Shown here in pieces: positions 16,274 to 25,596 of a stretch of 64,000 bases of DNA. The stretch spans positions 44,308 through 108,307 of the forward strand of contig NZ_WBMS02000034.1 of assembly GCF_008923205.2 (NCBI RefSeq), written 5' to 3'. Origin of the DNA: Actinomadura physcomitrii (GTDB lineage Bacteria > Actinomycetota > Actinomycetes > Streptosporangiales > Streptosporangiaceae). Every line of letters starts with the position of its first letter. Position 1 is the stretch's first letter. Below the pieces are notes generated by a model. The model saw nothing but the letters and a program-made list of their open reading frames with translations, was not told the origin of the DNA and did no database searches. A program made the position numbers and the translations under genes.

Positions 16274-16801
16274 CTAGGCGCCGGCCGCGCGGAGCTCCTC
16301 GTACTCCTTCAGGACCTTCTTGCGTGCGCGGGCCGAGAGCCGGTCGATGTAGACCTTGCCTTCGAGGTGGTCGGTCTCGTGCTGGAGGCAGCGCGCGAGC
16401 AGGCCCGTCCCCTCGACCGTGACCGGGTTGCCCTCGACGTCGAAGCCGCGCACGGTGGCGCGGTCGGGACGGGCGACGCGGGCGTGCGGGCCGGGCACCG
16501 ACAGGCACCCCTCCTCGCCGTCGTCCAGCCGCCGGTCCGCCGGGCCGGGCAGCTCCAGCACCGGGTTCACGACCGCCCCCTTGTGCCGCGCACCGTCCTC
16601 GTCGGGGCAGTCGTACACGAATATCCGCAGGTCGACGCCTATCTGGTTGCCGGCGAGGCCCACGCCCTCCGCCGCGTACATGCTGGCGAACATGTCGTCG
16701 GCGAGCTCGGCCAGCGCCGCGTCGAACTCCTGCACCGGCCGGCACGCCCGGTGCAGGACCGGCGTCCCGACCAGCGTGATCGGCCGCACCCGTCCCGCCA
16801 T
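16274..16801 (-). CDS. def: peptide deformylase
   Basis: This 175-residue metalloenzyme removes the formyl group from nascent proteins. All three motifs are visible: GVGLAGNQIG (motif 1, with G-N in place of the usual A-x before Gln), EEGCLSVPG with the metal Cys (motif 2) and CLQHETDHLEG with HExDH (motif 3). It is one of possibly several deformylases, since actinomycetes commonly carry paralogs. It is divergent from the AfsR-type regulator and converges with the CocE-like hydrolase. Confidence 0.95.
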   Translation of the reverse strand: MAGRVRPITLVGTPVLHRACRPVQEFDAALAELADDMFASMYAAEGVGLAGNQIGVDLRIFVYDCPDEDGARHKGAVVNPVLELPGPADRRLDDGEEGCLSVPGPHARVARPDRATVRGFDVEGNPVTVEGTGLLARCLQHETDHLEGKVYIDRLSARARKKVLKEYEELRAAGA

Positions 16802-16852
16802 CGGATCTCCCTTCGCGCTCGGTGACCATCCTGCCCCGGCGCCACTTTTTTC

Positions 16853-16864
16853 GCACGGCCGTGC
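16853..16864. promoter_or_regulatory. perfect 12-bp palindrome upstream of AfsR-type gene
   Basis: GCACGGCCGTGC sits in a short A/T-rich island between def and the regulator, preceded by a T run and followed by AAAATT. This looks like a binding site rather than a terminator, because both flanking genes point away from it. Confidence 0.4.
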
Positions 16865-16947
16865 AAAATTACCGCACCGAACCCGGCGTGACTTTGATCA
16901 AATGGTGGAGTTCACTTTGCGGGGAGGCGACGTCGGGAGTGACGGGC

Positions 16948-19900
16948 ATGCGCACCGAGCGCGGGTCTGAACACGGAGCCGAGCACGTCCGGATCGTCGT
17001 GCTCGGCCGGGTCGGCGTGGAACGGGCCGGCCGGCGGACGCTGCCCTCCTCCGGCATCGCCCGCGCGCTGCTCGGCGCGCTCGCCCTCGCCGGGCTCGCC
17101 GGGCTGTCCGGCCTCGGCGACGACACGCTCAAGTCGCTGCTGTGGGGCGCCCGCGAGACCGTCATCTCCGACTCGACCCTCGCCGTCGCCGTCTACCGGC
17201 TGCGCCGCTGGCTGACCGAGACCGCGGGGCCGGGCGTCGAGGTCGTCCGCACCACCAACGGGTACGCGCTGGAGCTGCCGGGCGCCGACATCGACGCGGC
17301 CGCGTTCCGCCGCGCGGTCGCCGACGCGGCCATGCTGCCGACCGACCGGCGCGCCGGCGCGCTGGAGCGGGCGCTCGGGCTGTGGCGGGGCCGCGCGCTG
17401 GAGGACGTGTCGCCCGACTCCGTCGACCAGGCCGCCGTCGACCGGCTGGAACGCGAGCGGGTCGAGGCGGCGATGGAGCACGCCCGGACGGCGCTCGCCG
17501 CCGGTTCGCCCGAGCGCGCGCTGCCGCACCTGAACCCGCTGGTGCGCGCCCACCCGCTCGACGAGCAGCTCCTCACCGTGTGGATCGAGGTGCTCGCGGC
17601 GTGCGGGCGGCAGGCCGAGGCGCTGGAGGCCTACGAGGAGGCGCGGGTCCGGCTGCTCGACCAGCTCGGCGTGGATCCCGGGCCCGAGCTGCGCGACGTC
17701 CACGTCCGCGTGCTGCGCCAGGAGACCGCCGCCGGTCCGGGCCCCGCCGGGCCGCCGCGGGACGAGCCCGCCGCCGCCGCCGCAGACGCCGAAGCCGAAG
17801 GCGCTGCCGACACCGACGCCGACGGTGACGGCGACCGCGTCCGTCCCGAGCGGCCGAGCCAGCTGCCGCCCGCCGTGCCCGACTTCACCGGCCGCGGCGA
17901 CCAGATCGACAGCATGCTCGCGCTGCTGTCCGCCGGCGACGGCGACGAGCCCGTGTCGGTGCCGGCCGTCGCCGGGATGGGCGGCATCGGCAAGACGGCC
18001 CTCGCCGTGCACATCGCGCACCGCGTCCGCGACGCCTTCCCCGGCGGGCAGCTCTTCGTGGACCTGCGCGGCGCCGAACGCGACCCCGCCGACCCCGCCG
18101 AGGTGCTCGGCCGGTTCCTGCGCGCGCTCGGCGTCAACGCCGCCGCCGTCCCGGAGAGCCCCGGCGAGCGCGCCGCGCTGTACCGCAGCATCCTCGCCGA
18201 CCGGCGCATCCTCGTCGTGCTCGACAACGCCGCCGACGAGACGCAGGTCGAGCCGCTGCTGCCCGGCGGCCGGCTGTCCCGCGCCGTCATCACCAGCCGC
18301 ACCCGGCTCACCGCGCTGCCCGGCGCCCGGCTCATCGAGCTGGACGTGCTGCCCCCCGCGCAGTCCCTCGACCTGCTCGCGCACATCGCCGGCCGGGACC
18401 GGCTCGCCGCCGAGCCGCAGGCCGCCGCGGAGCTCGCCGGCATGTGCGGGCACCTGCCGCTCGCGCTGCGCGTCGCCGGCGCCCGCCTCGCCGCGAAGGC
18501 GCACTGGAGCATCGCCGGGTTCGTCCGCCGGATGCGCGAGCAGGGCCGGCTGGACGAGCTGACGCAGCGCGGCCTCAGCGTCCGCACCACCCTGCACCTC
18601 AGCTACCGGGGGCTCGGCGCCGAAGCGCGGCGGCTGTACCGGCTCCTCGGCCTCCTCGACGCCCCCGACTTCGCCTGCTGGACCGCCGCCGCGCTGCTGG
18701 ACCGCCCGCCCGCCGAGGTCGCCGAACTGCTGGAGACGCTCGTCGACGCGCAGCTGCTGGAGGCCCGGCTCCCGGGCGCGAAGGTCCGCCCCGCGGTGCC
18801 CGGCACCGTCCGGTACCGGTTCCACGACCTCGTCCGCGACCACGCCCGCGAGCTGTGCCGGGAGCAGGACGCCCCGGACGAGCGCGCCGCGGCGCTGCGC
18901 CGCGCCCTCGGCGGCCTGCTGGCGCTCACCGACCGGGTCGTCGACCTGGTCACCGGCGGCGGCGACCGCCTCGCCGCGGGCCGCGCCGTCCGGTACCCGC
19001 TGGACGAGGCGGTCGTGCGGGGCACGCTCGCGCAGGCCCCCGACTGGTTCGAGGCCGAGCGGTTCGGGCTCACCACCGCGGTCCGGCAGGCGGCCCGGCT
19101 CGGCGAGGAGGCGCTGGCCTGGGAGATCGCGGTCCGCTCCGCCATTCTGTTCCAGCCCGCGCACTACACCGACGACTGGCAGCAGGTCATCGCGGACGCG
19201 CTGCCGGTCGTCCGGGCGGCGGGCGACCTGCGCGGCGAGGCGGCGCTGCTGGAGCGCTCGACGGACCTCGCGTGCGCGCGCCGCGACTACGACCTGGCGC
19301 TGCGGTCCGTCCGGGCCGCGCTGCGGCTGTTCGAGGAGACCGAGAACCCGCACGGCACCGCGCTCGCGCTCCGCCAGCTCGCGACCGTGCACCGGATGAT
19401 GGGGCGGTTCGGCGACGCCGAGTCCGACGGAGGGCGGGCCCGCGAGCTGTTCCAGCGGGTCGGCGACGTCGCGGGCGAGTCGCACGCCGTCCTGGTGATC
19501 GGCTGCGCCCAGTACGAGCGCGGCGACGCCCGCGACGCGCTCGGCGTGCTCACCATGGCGCGCGACCTGGCGCGCCGCGCCCGCTACACCGGCGTCGAGC
19601 TGCAGGCGGTGTACTGGATCGGGCAGGCGCTGCTCGCCCTCGGCCGCCCCGGCGAGGCTAGGCCGCTGTTCGAGCACATCGACGAGGCGGGCACCGCGGC
19701 GGGCAGCAGGCTCGTCGGCATGTACGCCGCGCACGGCCTCGGCTGCACCGGCTTCGCGCTCGGCCGCACCGAGGAGGCCGAGCGGTCGCTGCGGCTGGCG
19801 CTGCGGCTCGCCGAGGAGCGCGCCGACCCGCTGATGCGCGCGCGCATCATGTACGTGCTGGGCGACCTGTACTGGGATCGCGGGGACCTCCTCACGGCGA

Positions 19901-20139
19901 GGCGGCTGCTGGAGCGCGCCCTGACGCTGGCGACCGAGGTGTCGGTGCCGCTCTGGCGCGCCAAATGCCTCTTCCTGCTCGGCGCCCTCCTCCAGGTGTC
20001 CGGCGATCAGGTGTCCGGCGACCGCGTGCCCGGTGACGGCGCCGCCGGCGCGGGGGAGCCGCGCCGCGAGGCGCTGGAGATCTTCGCCGCGCTCGGCGTC
20101 CCGACCGAGGACGGGACCACCGCGCACCTGCTGTGGTGA
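16948..20139 (+). CDS. AfsR/SARP-type regulator with BTAD, NB-ARC and TPR domains
   Basis: This 1063-residue protein has an N-terminal winged helix (about 15-100, with YRLRRWLTETAGPGVEV) and a bacterial transcriptional-activation domain (about 110-245, AALERALGL style, ending LLDQLGVDPGPELRDVHVRV). An acidic linker leads to an NB-ARC ATPase with P-loop GMGGIGKTAL near residue 345, VVLDNAADE (Walker B) and LPLALRVAGARLA. TPR-like helices run from about residue 760. It is a pathway-type activator of secondary metabolism or development, but no biosynthetic cluster lies next to it. ATG 16948 follows GGGAG by about 8 bp. Confidence 0.9.
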   Translation: MRTERGSEHGAEHVRIVVLGRVGVERAGRRTLPSSGIARALLGALALAGLAGLSGLGDDTLKSLLWGARETVISDSTLAVAVYRLRRWLTETAGPGVEVVRTTNGYALELPGADIDAAAFRRAVADAAMLPTDRRAGALERALGLWRGRALEDVSPDSVDQAAVDRLERERVEAAMEHARTALAAGSPERALPHLNPLVRAHPLDEQLLTVWIEVLAACGRQAEALEAYEEARVRLLDQLGVDPGPELRDVHVRVLRQETAAGPGPAGPPRDEPAAAAADAEAEGAADTDADGDGDRVRPERPSQLPPAVPDFTGRGDQIDSMLALLSAGDGDEPVSVPAVAGMGGIGKTALAVHIAHRVRDAFPGGQLFVDLRGAERDPADPAEVLGRFLRALGVNAAAVPESPGERAALYRSILADRRILVVLDNAADETQVEPLLPGGRLSRAVITSRTRLTALPGARLIELDVLPPAQSLDLLAHIAGRDRLAAEPQAAAELAGMCGHLPLALRVAGARLAAKAHWSIAGFVRRMREQGRLDELTQRGLSVRTTLHLSYRGLGAEARRLYRLLGLLDAPDFACWTAAALLDRPPAEVAELLETLVDAQLLEARLPGAKVRPAVPGTVRYRFHDLVRDHARELCREQDAPDERAAALRRALGGLLALTDRVVDLVTGGGDRLAAGRAVRYPLDEAVVRGTLAQAPDWFEAERFGLTTAVRQAARLGEEALAWEIAVRSAILFQPAHYTDDWQQVIADALPVVRAAGDLRGEAALLERSTDLACARRDYDLALRSVRAALRLFEETENPHGTALALRQLATVHRMMGRFGDAESDGGRARELFQRVGDVAGESHAVLVIGCAQYERGDARDALGVLTMARDLARRARYTGVELQAVYWIGQALLALGRPGEARPLFEHIDEAGTAAGSRLVGMYAAHGLGCTGFALGRTEEAERSLRLALRLAEERADPLMRARIMYVLGDLYWDRGDLLTARRLLERALTLATEVSVPLWRAKCLFLLGALLQVSGDQVSGDRVPGDGAAGAGEPRREALEIFAALGVPTEDGTTAHLLW

Positions 20140-20660
20140 CGGCGGCCTGCGGACCCACCCCCGTGCGGCCCGCCGGCCGGCCTCCACGAGGCAACCGTAG
20201 GCGGGGCCGATTACACCTCGCTTACACCTCGTCCGGCGCCCGAACCGATCGGGCGCGGCGGACGTCCGTGCGCGGGTGAAAAGGACGGCCGATCGCGGAG
20301 CGTGGTCCGTTCGTCGCACACAGTGCACCGTTCGTCGACGCGGGCGGTCGAAGCCTCGAACGGCGGGCGACGGGCTCGCTACCGTCTTCTCATCCGCAGG
20401 GCGCCCCGCGCCGAAGCCGCTTCGGGGGGAGCGGCCGTCCCCAGTGCGCGTATCGGGCCGGCCCGCGGAACGGGGGGAGAGGGGCCACTCTGGGGGGAGT
20501 GGCCCCTCTCCGTTGTCCCCCCGCGTTTGTAAGTCGTCTATGAACGCCGCGAAATTAAGGCGTCGCCGTATAAGCAGCGCCCGGCGGCCGTGCGGCCCAC
20601 AATCCTGGCACCCGCGGAGACTCACCCGCCGCGGTTCCGGCCAGTGAAGGGACGCATCCG
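20140..20660. other. 520-bp intergenic region
   Basis: There is no convincing gene. The first part carries GC-poor codon-free sequence after the AfsR-type gene and the second half holds a strong hairpin (listed separately). The last 60 bp, A/T-richer around 20545-20575, should hold the promoter of the secreted hydrolase. Confidence 0.5.
20476..20511. terminator. strong hairpin with 15-bp perfect stem
   Basis: GGAGAGGGGCCACTC (20476-20490) pairs perfectly with 20497-20511 around a TGGGGG loop. There is no T run after it, as is usual in actinomycete terminators. It lies 336 bp after the AfsR-type stop and 150 bp before the secreted hydrolase, so it could end a long 3' region or a small RNA. 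Confidence 0.55.
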
Positions 20661-21593
20661 ATGCACAGGAATCTCGCGCATTCGTTCCGGCTCCTCTCCG
20701 TCGCCGCCGTCCTCGCCTCGGGCGCGGCCCTGGCTCCGTCCGCGAGCGCCGCCACGCCGGCGAGACCCGCGTCCGTTGCCGCCGCGCCCGCTGCCGTGCA
20801 ACGCGCCGCCGATAATCCGTACCAGCGCGGGCCCGCGCCGACCGAGGCGAGCATCACCGCGGAGAAGGGCCCGTTCGCCGTCGAGACGATCCCCGTTCCG
20901 GCGGGCAGCGGTACCGGGTTCAACAAGGGCACCGTCTACGCGCCCACCGACACCAGCGAGGGCACGTTCGGCGCCATCGTCGTGTCGCCCGGCTTCGTCT
21001 CCCCGGAGGCGTGGATCTCCTGGTACGGGCCGCGGCTCGCCTCGCAGGGGTTCGTCGTGATGACGCTGGAGACCAACAGCCTCGTCGACGTCCCCGCCTC
21101 GCGCGGCGACCAGCTGCTCGCCGCCCTCGACTGGCTGACCGGCAAGAGCAGCGTGAAGAACCGCATCGACGCGTCCCGCACCGCGGTCATGGGCCACTCC
21201 ATGGGCGGCGGCGGGACGCTCGAGGCCGCCAACAAGCGCCCGTCCCTCAAGGCCGACATCCCGCTCGCGCCGTGGGACACCAACTACAACTTCCCGAACA
21301 TCAAGACCCCGACCCTGATCATGGGCGCGGACAACGACCTCATCGCGCCCGCGTCGTCGATGGCCGAGTCGTACTACAACAACATCACGACGGCGCCGGA
21401 AAAGGCGTACCTGCTGCTGAAGAACGCCGGTCACATGACCTTTGTGTCGCCGAACACCACCATCGCGAAATACTCCATCGCGTGGATGAAGCGGTTCGTC
21501 GACAATGACACCCGCTACGACCAGTTCCTGTGCCCGGCGCCGAAGCCCGACGCGAACATCGCCAAGTACCTGGACACCTGCCCCAACGGCTGA
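20661..21593 (+). CDS. secreted cutinase / polyester (PET) hydrolase homologue
   Basis: This 310-residue secreted alpha/beta hydrolase follows Thermobifida cutinases and IsPETase motif by motif. A signal peptide ends near SASAATP (about 31), then NPYQRGPAPTE, SPGF at 109-112 (usually SPGY), the nucleophile Ser180 in AVMGHSMGGGGTL, Trp205 in PLAPWDTN, Asp226 in MGADNDLIAP and His258 in NAGHMTF. KRFVDNDTRYDQFLC and Cys291/Cys307 form the C-terminal disulphide. The natural role is probably cutin or another polyester; activity on PET is an inference. ATG 20661 has GAAGGGA about 8 bp before it. Confidence 0.93.
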   Translation: MHRNLAHSFRLLSVAAVLASGAALAPSASAATPARPASVAAAPAAVQRAADNPYQRGPAPTEASITAEKGPFAVETIPVPAGSGTGFNKGTVYAPTDTSEGTFGAIVVSPGFVSPEAWISWYGPRLASQGFVVMTLETNSLVDVPASRGDQLLAALDWLTGKSSVKNRIDASRTAVMGHSMGGGGTLEAANKRPSLKADIPLAPWDTNYNFPNIKTPTLIMGADNDLIAPASSMAESYYNNITTAPEKAYLLLKNAGHMTFVSPNTTIAKYSIAWMKRFVDNDTRYDQFLCPAPKPDANIAKYLDTCPNG

Positions 21594-21601
21594 CCCGTTC
21601 C

Positions 21602-21647
21602 CGTGACGGCGGCGGCGTCCACCACGGCGCCGCCGCCTCGCGTCACG
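21602..21647. terminator. bidirectional hairpin between convergent genes
   Basis: CGTGAC (21602-21607) and GGCGGCGGCG (21608-21617) pair with CGCCGCCGCC (21628-21637) and GTCACG (21642-21647). The right arm overlaps the stop of the PucR gene. Confidence 0.55.
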
Positions 21648-22863
21648 CGGGCGACAGCCGCCGGTCCCCGGAGTCCATGCGGACGAGGTGGTGCAGCAGG
21701 AGCAGCAGCTCGATCCGCCGGTCCGGGTCCAGCATCGCGCCGCCGAGGACCTCCTCCAGCCGCCGGATCCGGTACCGGACGGTCTGCTCGTGCACGAGGA
21801 GCCGCTCCGCCGCCGCCACCGCGTTGTCGCGGCACTCCATGTAGGTCAGCAGCGTCCGCGTCAGCGCGTCCCGGCGGTGCGGCGCCAGCTCCATCAGCGG
21901 CCCGAGCCGGGCGCCGAGCGCCACGTCCAGCAGCTCCTCGCTCTGCGCCGCGACCAGCGCCGGCAGGTGGTCCAGGCAGCGCAGCGGCTCCTTGCCGGGC
22001 AGGGCGCCGCGCTCGATCAGCGCGAGGCCGCGCCGGGCCCAGCGCAGCGACAGCGCGGCCCGCGCCGGCGGGACGGTCGGCCCGATCGCCGCCGCCCGCG
22101 TCCCCTGCACTGCCGCGGGCAGCCGGTCGCGGCCGGGACCGTCCGGGTCCGGGCAGATCAGGTAGGGGTCGGCGGCGTCCCAGTCGGCGAGGAACGCGGG
22201 CGGCAGCACCGGGACGGCCCCGCCGGGCGCGGGGCGGAACGCGACCACCGCGAGCGTCCGCGGCACCTGCCAGCCCGCCTCCCCGGCGAGCTCCCCGATC
22301 GCCGCGTCGCTGGCCGGCGGGTCCATGACCAGCAGGTCGCGCAGCCGCCGCCGGAACCGCTCCCGCTCGCCCGCGAGCTCGCCCTGCGCTCGCGCGTACC
22401 CCTGCCCGGCCGCGGCGGCGATCCGCTCCAGGAACACGAACAGCGACTCGGTGATCTTCCCGAGCACCTCCAGCGACCAGCCGAGCCGCCGCGCGTCCTT
22501 GATGAACCGGCGGCACGCGACCTGCCCGCCGACCCGGATCGCGGTCTGGAGCCCGTCGAGGCTGCGGCCCTTGCGCGCCTCGTACGCGCCGATGTCGGCG
22601 AAGATGCCGGTGACCGTGCCCCAGTCGATGTCGGGCCGGCCGATCGCGTCGACGAACTGCCGGACCGTCTGCTCGACGGCCCACCGCATCCGGCGCCCGT
22701 AGCGGCTCTCCGGCGGCCGCGCGTACTCGGGGACGAGCCCCTCGATCTCGCCGACCATCTCGATCGCGGCGGCCCGCAGGTACGGCCGCAGCGGCTCGGC
22801 GAGGCCGGCGGGGACGCCGCGGAGCGGGAAGTCGGCGGCGGCGGGATCGGCGGACCGGCTCAA
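21643..22863 (-). CDS. PucR/CdaR-family transcriptional regulator
   Basis: This 406-residue protein has the PucR C-terminal helix-turn-helix (LLTYMECRDNAVAAAERLLV, then HEQTVRYRIRRLEEVLG) behind a long GGDEF-like/regulatory middle. The N-terminal helical domain (MRWAVEQTVRQFVDAIG) fits actinobacterial PucR-type proteins. The best start is TTG 22861-22863, with AGGAGGG 5 bp upstream. Neighbours do not reveal its target, though it faces the cutinase gene and starts 155 bp from the MarR gene. Confidence 0.8.
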   Translation of the reverse strand: MSRSADPAAADFPLRGVPAGLAEPLRPYLRAAAIEMVGEIEGLVPEYARPPESRYGRRMRWAVEQTVRQFVDAIGRPDIDWGTVTGIFADIGAYEARKGRSLDGLQTAIRVGGQVACRRFIKDARRLGWSLEVLGKITESLFVFLERIAAAAGQGYARAQGELAGERERFRRRLRDLLVMDPPASDAAIGELAGEAGWQVPRTLAVVAFRPAPGGAVPVLPPAFLADWDAADPYLICPDPDGPGRDRLPAAVQGTRAAAIGPTVPPARAALSLRWARRGLALIERGALPGKEPLRCLDHLPALVAAQSEELLDVALGARLGPLMELAPHRRDALTRTLLTYMECRDNAVAAAERLLVHEQTVRYRIRRLEEVLGGAMLDPDRRIELLLLLHHLVRMDSGDRRLSPA

Positions 22864-23018
22864 GGCACCCTCCTGGAACTCGCGACCCCCGATGCCACTG
22901 GGCTTTCCAGGGTCCGCCGATCATGCCCGGCGACGCTAGGCAGGGCCGGGATGGATCCGGCCGCCCTGATTGTCAGCGCACTGACAGCGGGACCGGACAA
23001 GCGCGGGTCAACGTCGGG

Positions 23019-23450
23019 CTACCGGCGTGCGCGGGGTTCGGCGGCGGCGTCGATGACGGCGAGGAGTTCGCGGAGGGTCTCGCGCTGCTCGTCCGACAGG
23101 GGCGACAGCACCTCGCGGGCTGCCTCGCGGCGGGTGCCGGCGATGCGGGCGCGGACGGCGAGGCCCTCGGCCGTCGGGCGGACGAGCAGGGACCGGCGGT
23201 TGGCCGGGTCGGGCTCGCGGGTGACGAGGCCGTCCGCCTCCAGCGCGTCCACCAGCGTCGTCGCCGAGCGGGGGACGATGTCGAGGCGGCGGGCGAGGTC
23301 GGTCATCCGCAGCGGTCCTTCGGTACCGATGATCACCCGGAGCGCGCGCGACTGGGCGGGGGTGAGGCCGAGCGGCGCGAGGCGCTCGATCTGCTGCCGG
23401 CGGATCCGCTTGGCCGTCCGCAGGAACAGGTCGGCCAGATCGTTCTCCAT
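23019..23450 (-). CDS. MarR-family transcriptional regulator
   Basis: This 143-residue winged-helix repressor reads GLTPAQSRALRVIIGTEGPL, then MTDLARRLDIVPRSATTLVD and the wing VTREPDPANRRSLLVRPT. It is divergent from an ABC exporter across 87 bp that contain a long inverted repeat. That is the classical layout of a drug-responsive MarR repressor controlling an efflux pump and itself. Confidence 0.9.
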   Translation of the reverse strand: MENDLADLFLRTAKRIRRQQIERLAPLGLTPAQSRALRVIIGTEGPLRMTDLARRLDIVPRSATTLVDALEADGLVTREPDPANRRSLLVRPTAEGLAVRARIAGTRREAAREVLSPLSDEQRETLRELLAVIDAAAEPRARR

Positions 23451-23461
23451 GGGTCCGAGCC

Positions 23462-23495
23462 TAGCTCATAGTTGTGCGGAAATAATTATGAGCTA
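23462..23495. promoter_or_regulatory. MarR-type operator between repressor and ABC exporter
   Basis: TAGCTCATAGTT (23462-23473) and AATTATGAGCTA (23484-23495) are inverted copies with 11 of 12 positions matching, 10 bp apart. The site is A/T-rich in a GC-rich setting and lies between the divergent start codons. Confidence 0.75.
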
Positions 23496-23537
23496 ACCTC
23501 AGTTACGTTGAGGGTCGTCCCCCGGAAGGAGCCGCCC

Positions 23538-25334
23538 ATGGCGAAGGCCCCCACCACCTTCAAAGACACCGCCTCTCACCAGGAGGCCGCCACCGACCGC
23601 CGGCGCATCCTGCGCCTGTTCGTCCCGTACCGCGCCCGGCTCGCCGCCGTCGCGCTGCTCGTCGGCCTGTCCGCGCTCGTCTCGCTGGCCTCGCCGTTCA
23701 TGCTCCGGCACATCCTGGACGTCGCGCTGCCGCAGCACCGCACCGGGCTGCTGTCGCTGCTCGCCCTCGGCATGATCGCGATCTCGGTGGCGACCAGCGT
23801 GTTCTCCGTCCTGCAGACCTACATCTCGACCGGCGTCGGGCAGCGCGTCATGCACGACCTGCGCACCGCCGTCTACGCGCACCTGCAGCGGATGCCGCTG
23901 GCGTTCTTCACCCGGACCCGTACCGGCGAGGTGCAGTCCCGGATCGCCAACGACATCGGCGGCATGCAGTCGACCGTCACCACCACCGTCACCTCGCTCG
24001 TCTCCAACTTCACCTCGGTGACCGCGACCGCCATCGCGATGCTCGCCCTCGACTGGCGGCTCACCCTCGTCACGATGGTCACGCTGCCGTTCTTCGTGTG
24101 GATCAGCCGCCGAGTCGGCGCCGAGCGCCGCAAGATCACCTCCCGGCGGCAGCGGCAGCTCGCCGCGATGTCGGCGATCGTCGAGGAGTCGCTGTCGGTC
24201 AGCGGCATCCTGCTCGGCCGCACCATGGGCCGCTCGCCCGCGCTCACCGACCGGTTCGCCGGCGAGTCCCGCGACCTTGCCGACCTGGAGATCCGCGCGA
24301 GCATGGCCGGACGGTGGCGGCAGTCCACGATCCAGATCGTCATGGCGGCGATGCCCGCGCTCACCTACTGGGCCGCAGGCCTGACCGTCTCGCAGGGCCA
24401 CCCGCTGGTGTCGATCGGCACCCTCGTCGCGTTCACCACGCTGCAGACCAGCCTGTTCCGGCCGACCGTCCAGCTGCTCCAGACCGCGGTGGACGTGCAG
24501 AGCTCCATGTCGCTGTTCCGGCGCATCTTCGAGTACCTCGACCTCGAACCCGGCCTGGAGGAGCCGGCCTCGCCGCGCCCGCTGCCGCGCGCCCGGGGCC
24601 ACGTCCGCTTCGAGGACGTCGGCTTCGCCTACGACACCGGCTCGGACGCGCTCACCGGCATCGACCTGGACGTCCCCGCCGGCACGTCCCTCGCCGTCGT
24701 CGGCGAGACCGGATCGGGCAAGACCACGCTCAGCTACCTGGTGCCGCGGCTGTACGACGCCACGTCCGGGCGCGTCACCATCGACGGCACCGACGTGCGG
24801 GACCTGTCGTTCGCCGACCTGTCCGCCGCCGTCGGCGTCGTCTCCCAGGAGACCTACCTGTTCCACGCGTCCGTCGCCGACAACCTGCGGTTCGCCAAGC
24901 CCGACGCGACCGACGCCGAGCTGCACGCCGCCGCCCGCGCCGCGCAGATCCACGACCACATCGCCGGCCTGCCGGACGGCTACGACACCGTCGTCGGCGA
25001 GCGCGGCTACCGCTTCTCCGGCGGCGAGAAGCAGCGCCTCGCCCTCGCCCGGACGATCCTGCGCAACCCGCCGGTCCTCGTGCTGGACGAGGCGACCAGC
25101 GCGCTCGACACGCAGACCGAGCACGCCGTCCAGCGGGCCATCGACGCGCTCGCCGAGGGCCGCACCACCATCACGATCGCGCACCGGCTCTCGACCGTCC
25201 GGGACGCCGACCAGATCGTCGTCCTCGACCACGGGCGCGTCGCCGAGCGCGGGACCCACGCCGAACTGCTCGCCGCCGGAGGCCTCTACACCGCGCTCGT
25301 CTCCCGCGACGAGGACCTCACCCCCGCCGCCTGA
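23538..25334 (+). CDS. ABC exporter, fused permease and ATPase
   Basis: This 598-residue half-transporter has six predicted membrane helices in residues 30-320 (for example LVGLSALVSLASPFMLRHIL) and a C-terminal ATPase. The Walker A motif VVGETGSGKTTL is near residue 388, followed by signature RFSGGEKQRLALA, Walker B VLVLDEATSALD and the switch His in IAHRLSTVRDAD. It should work as a homodimer exporting a drug or lipid. GGAAGGA precedes ATG 23538 by 7 bp. Expression is presumably repressed by the divergent MarR protein. Confidence 0.93.
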   Translation: MAKAPTTFKDTASHQEAATDRRRILRLFVPYRARLAAVALLVGLSALVSLASPFMLRHILDVALPQHRTGLLSLLALGMIAISVATSVFSVLQTYISTGVGQRVMHDLRTAVYAHLQRMPLAFFTRTRTGEVQSRIANDIGGMQSTVTTTVTSLVSNFTSVTATAIAMLALDWRLTLVTMVTLPFFVWISRRVGAERRKITSRRQRQLAAMSAIVEESLSVSGILLGRTMGRSPALTDRFAGESRDLADLEIRASMAGRWRQSTIQIVMAAMPALTYWAAGLTVSQGHPLVSIGTLVAFTTLQTSLFRPTVQLLQTAVDVQSSMSLFRRIFEYLDLEPGLEEPASPRPLPRARGHVRFEDVGFAYDTGSDALTGIDLDVPAGTSLAVVGETGSGKTTLSYLVPRLYDATSGRVTIDGTDVRDLSFADLSAAVGVVSQETYLFHASVADNLRFAKPDATDAELHAAARAAQIHDHIAGLPDGYDTVVGERGYRFSGGEKQRLALARTILRNPPVLVLDEATSALDTQTEHAVQRAIDALAEGRTTITIAHRLSTVRDADQIVVLDHGRVAERGTHAELLAAGGLYTALVSRDEDLTPAA

Positions 25335-25596
25335 CCTTCCCGGGGACCGGGCCGGATAGGGCGCCGCGTGCCGGAAAAGGCGATCTCCGTGCGGCCGCCC
25401 AACCGGAACGTTCGGCAAAGGAATCGGCAACATCGAGCCAAAAGGAACCGGATTTCCGGACAATGGCGAGAAGATCGGTGCGGCCGATGGGACGGTTCCG
25501 GCGGACTGTCGCGATCACGCTTTTCCGCGATCAAGCGCGAAAAACTTGACGCGTCGGAGGTCGACTTCCGCGGCACGCTGCGGAATGGTCTCCCGC

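Noticed and set aside
16912..20625. Very long open frame (over 1200 codons) on the minus strand opposite the AfsR-type gene
   Set aside because: A shadow of the high-GC coding strand; Arg/Gly/Ala/Val-rich translation with no family resemblance, while the plus strand has clear domains.
20276..20647. Plus-strand ORF in the gap before the cutinase
   Set aside because: Arg-rich shadow-like translation crossing a strong hairpin; no start signal.
22971..22986. TGTCAG-CGCA-CTGACA inverted repeat between the PucR and MarR genes
   Set aside because: A real 6-bp palindrome, but short and just beyond the MarR stop codon; too weak to call an operator.
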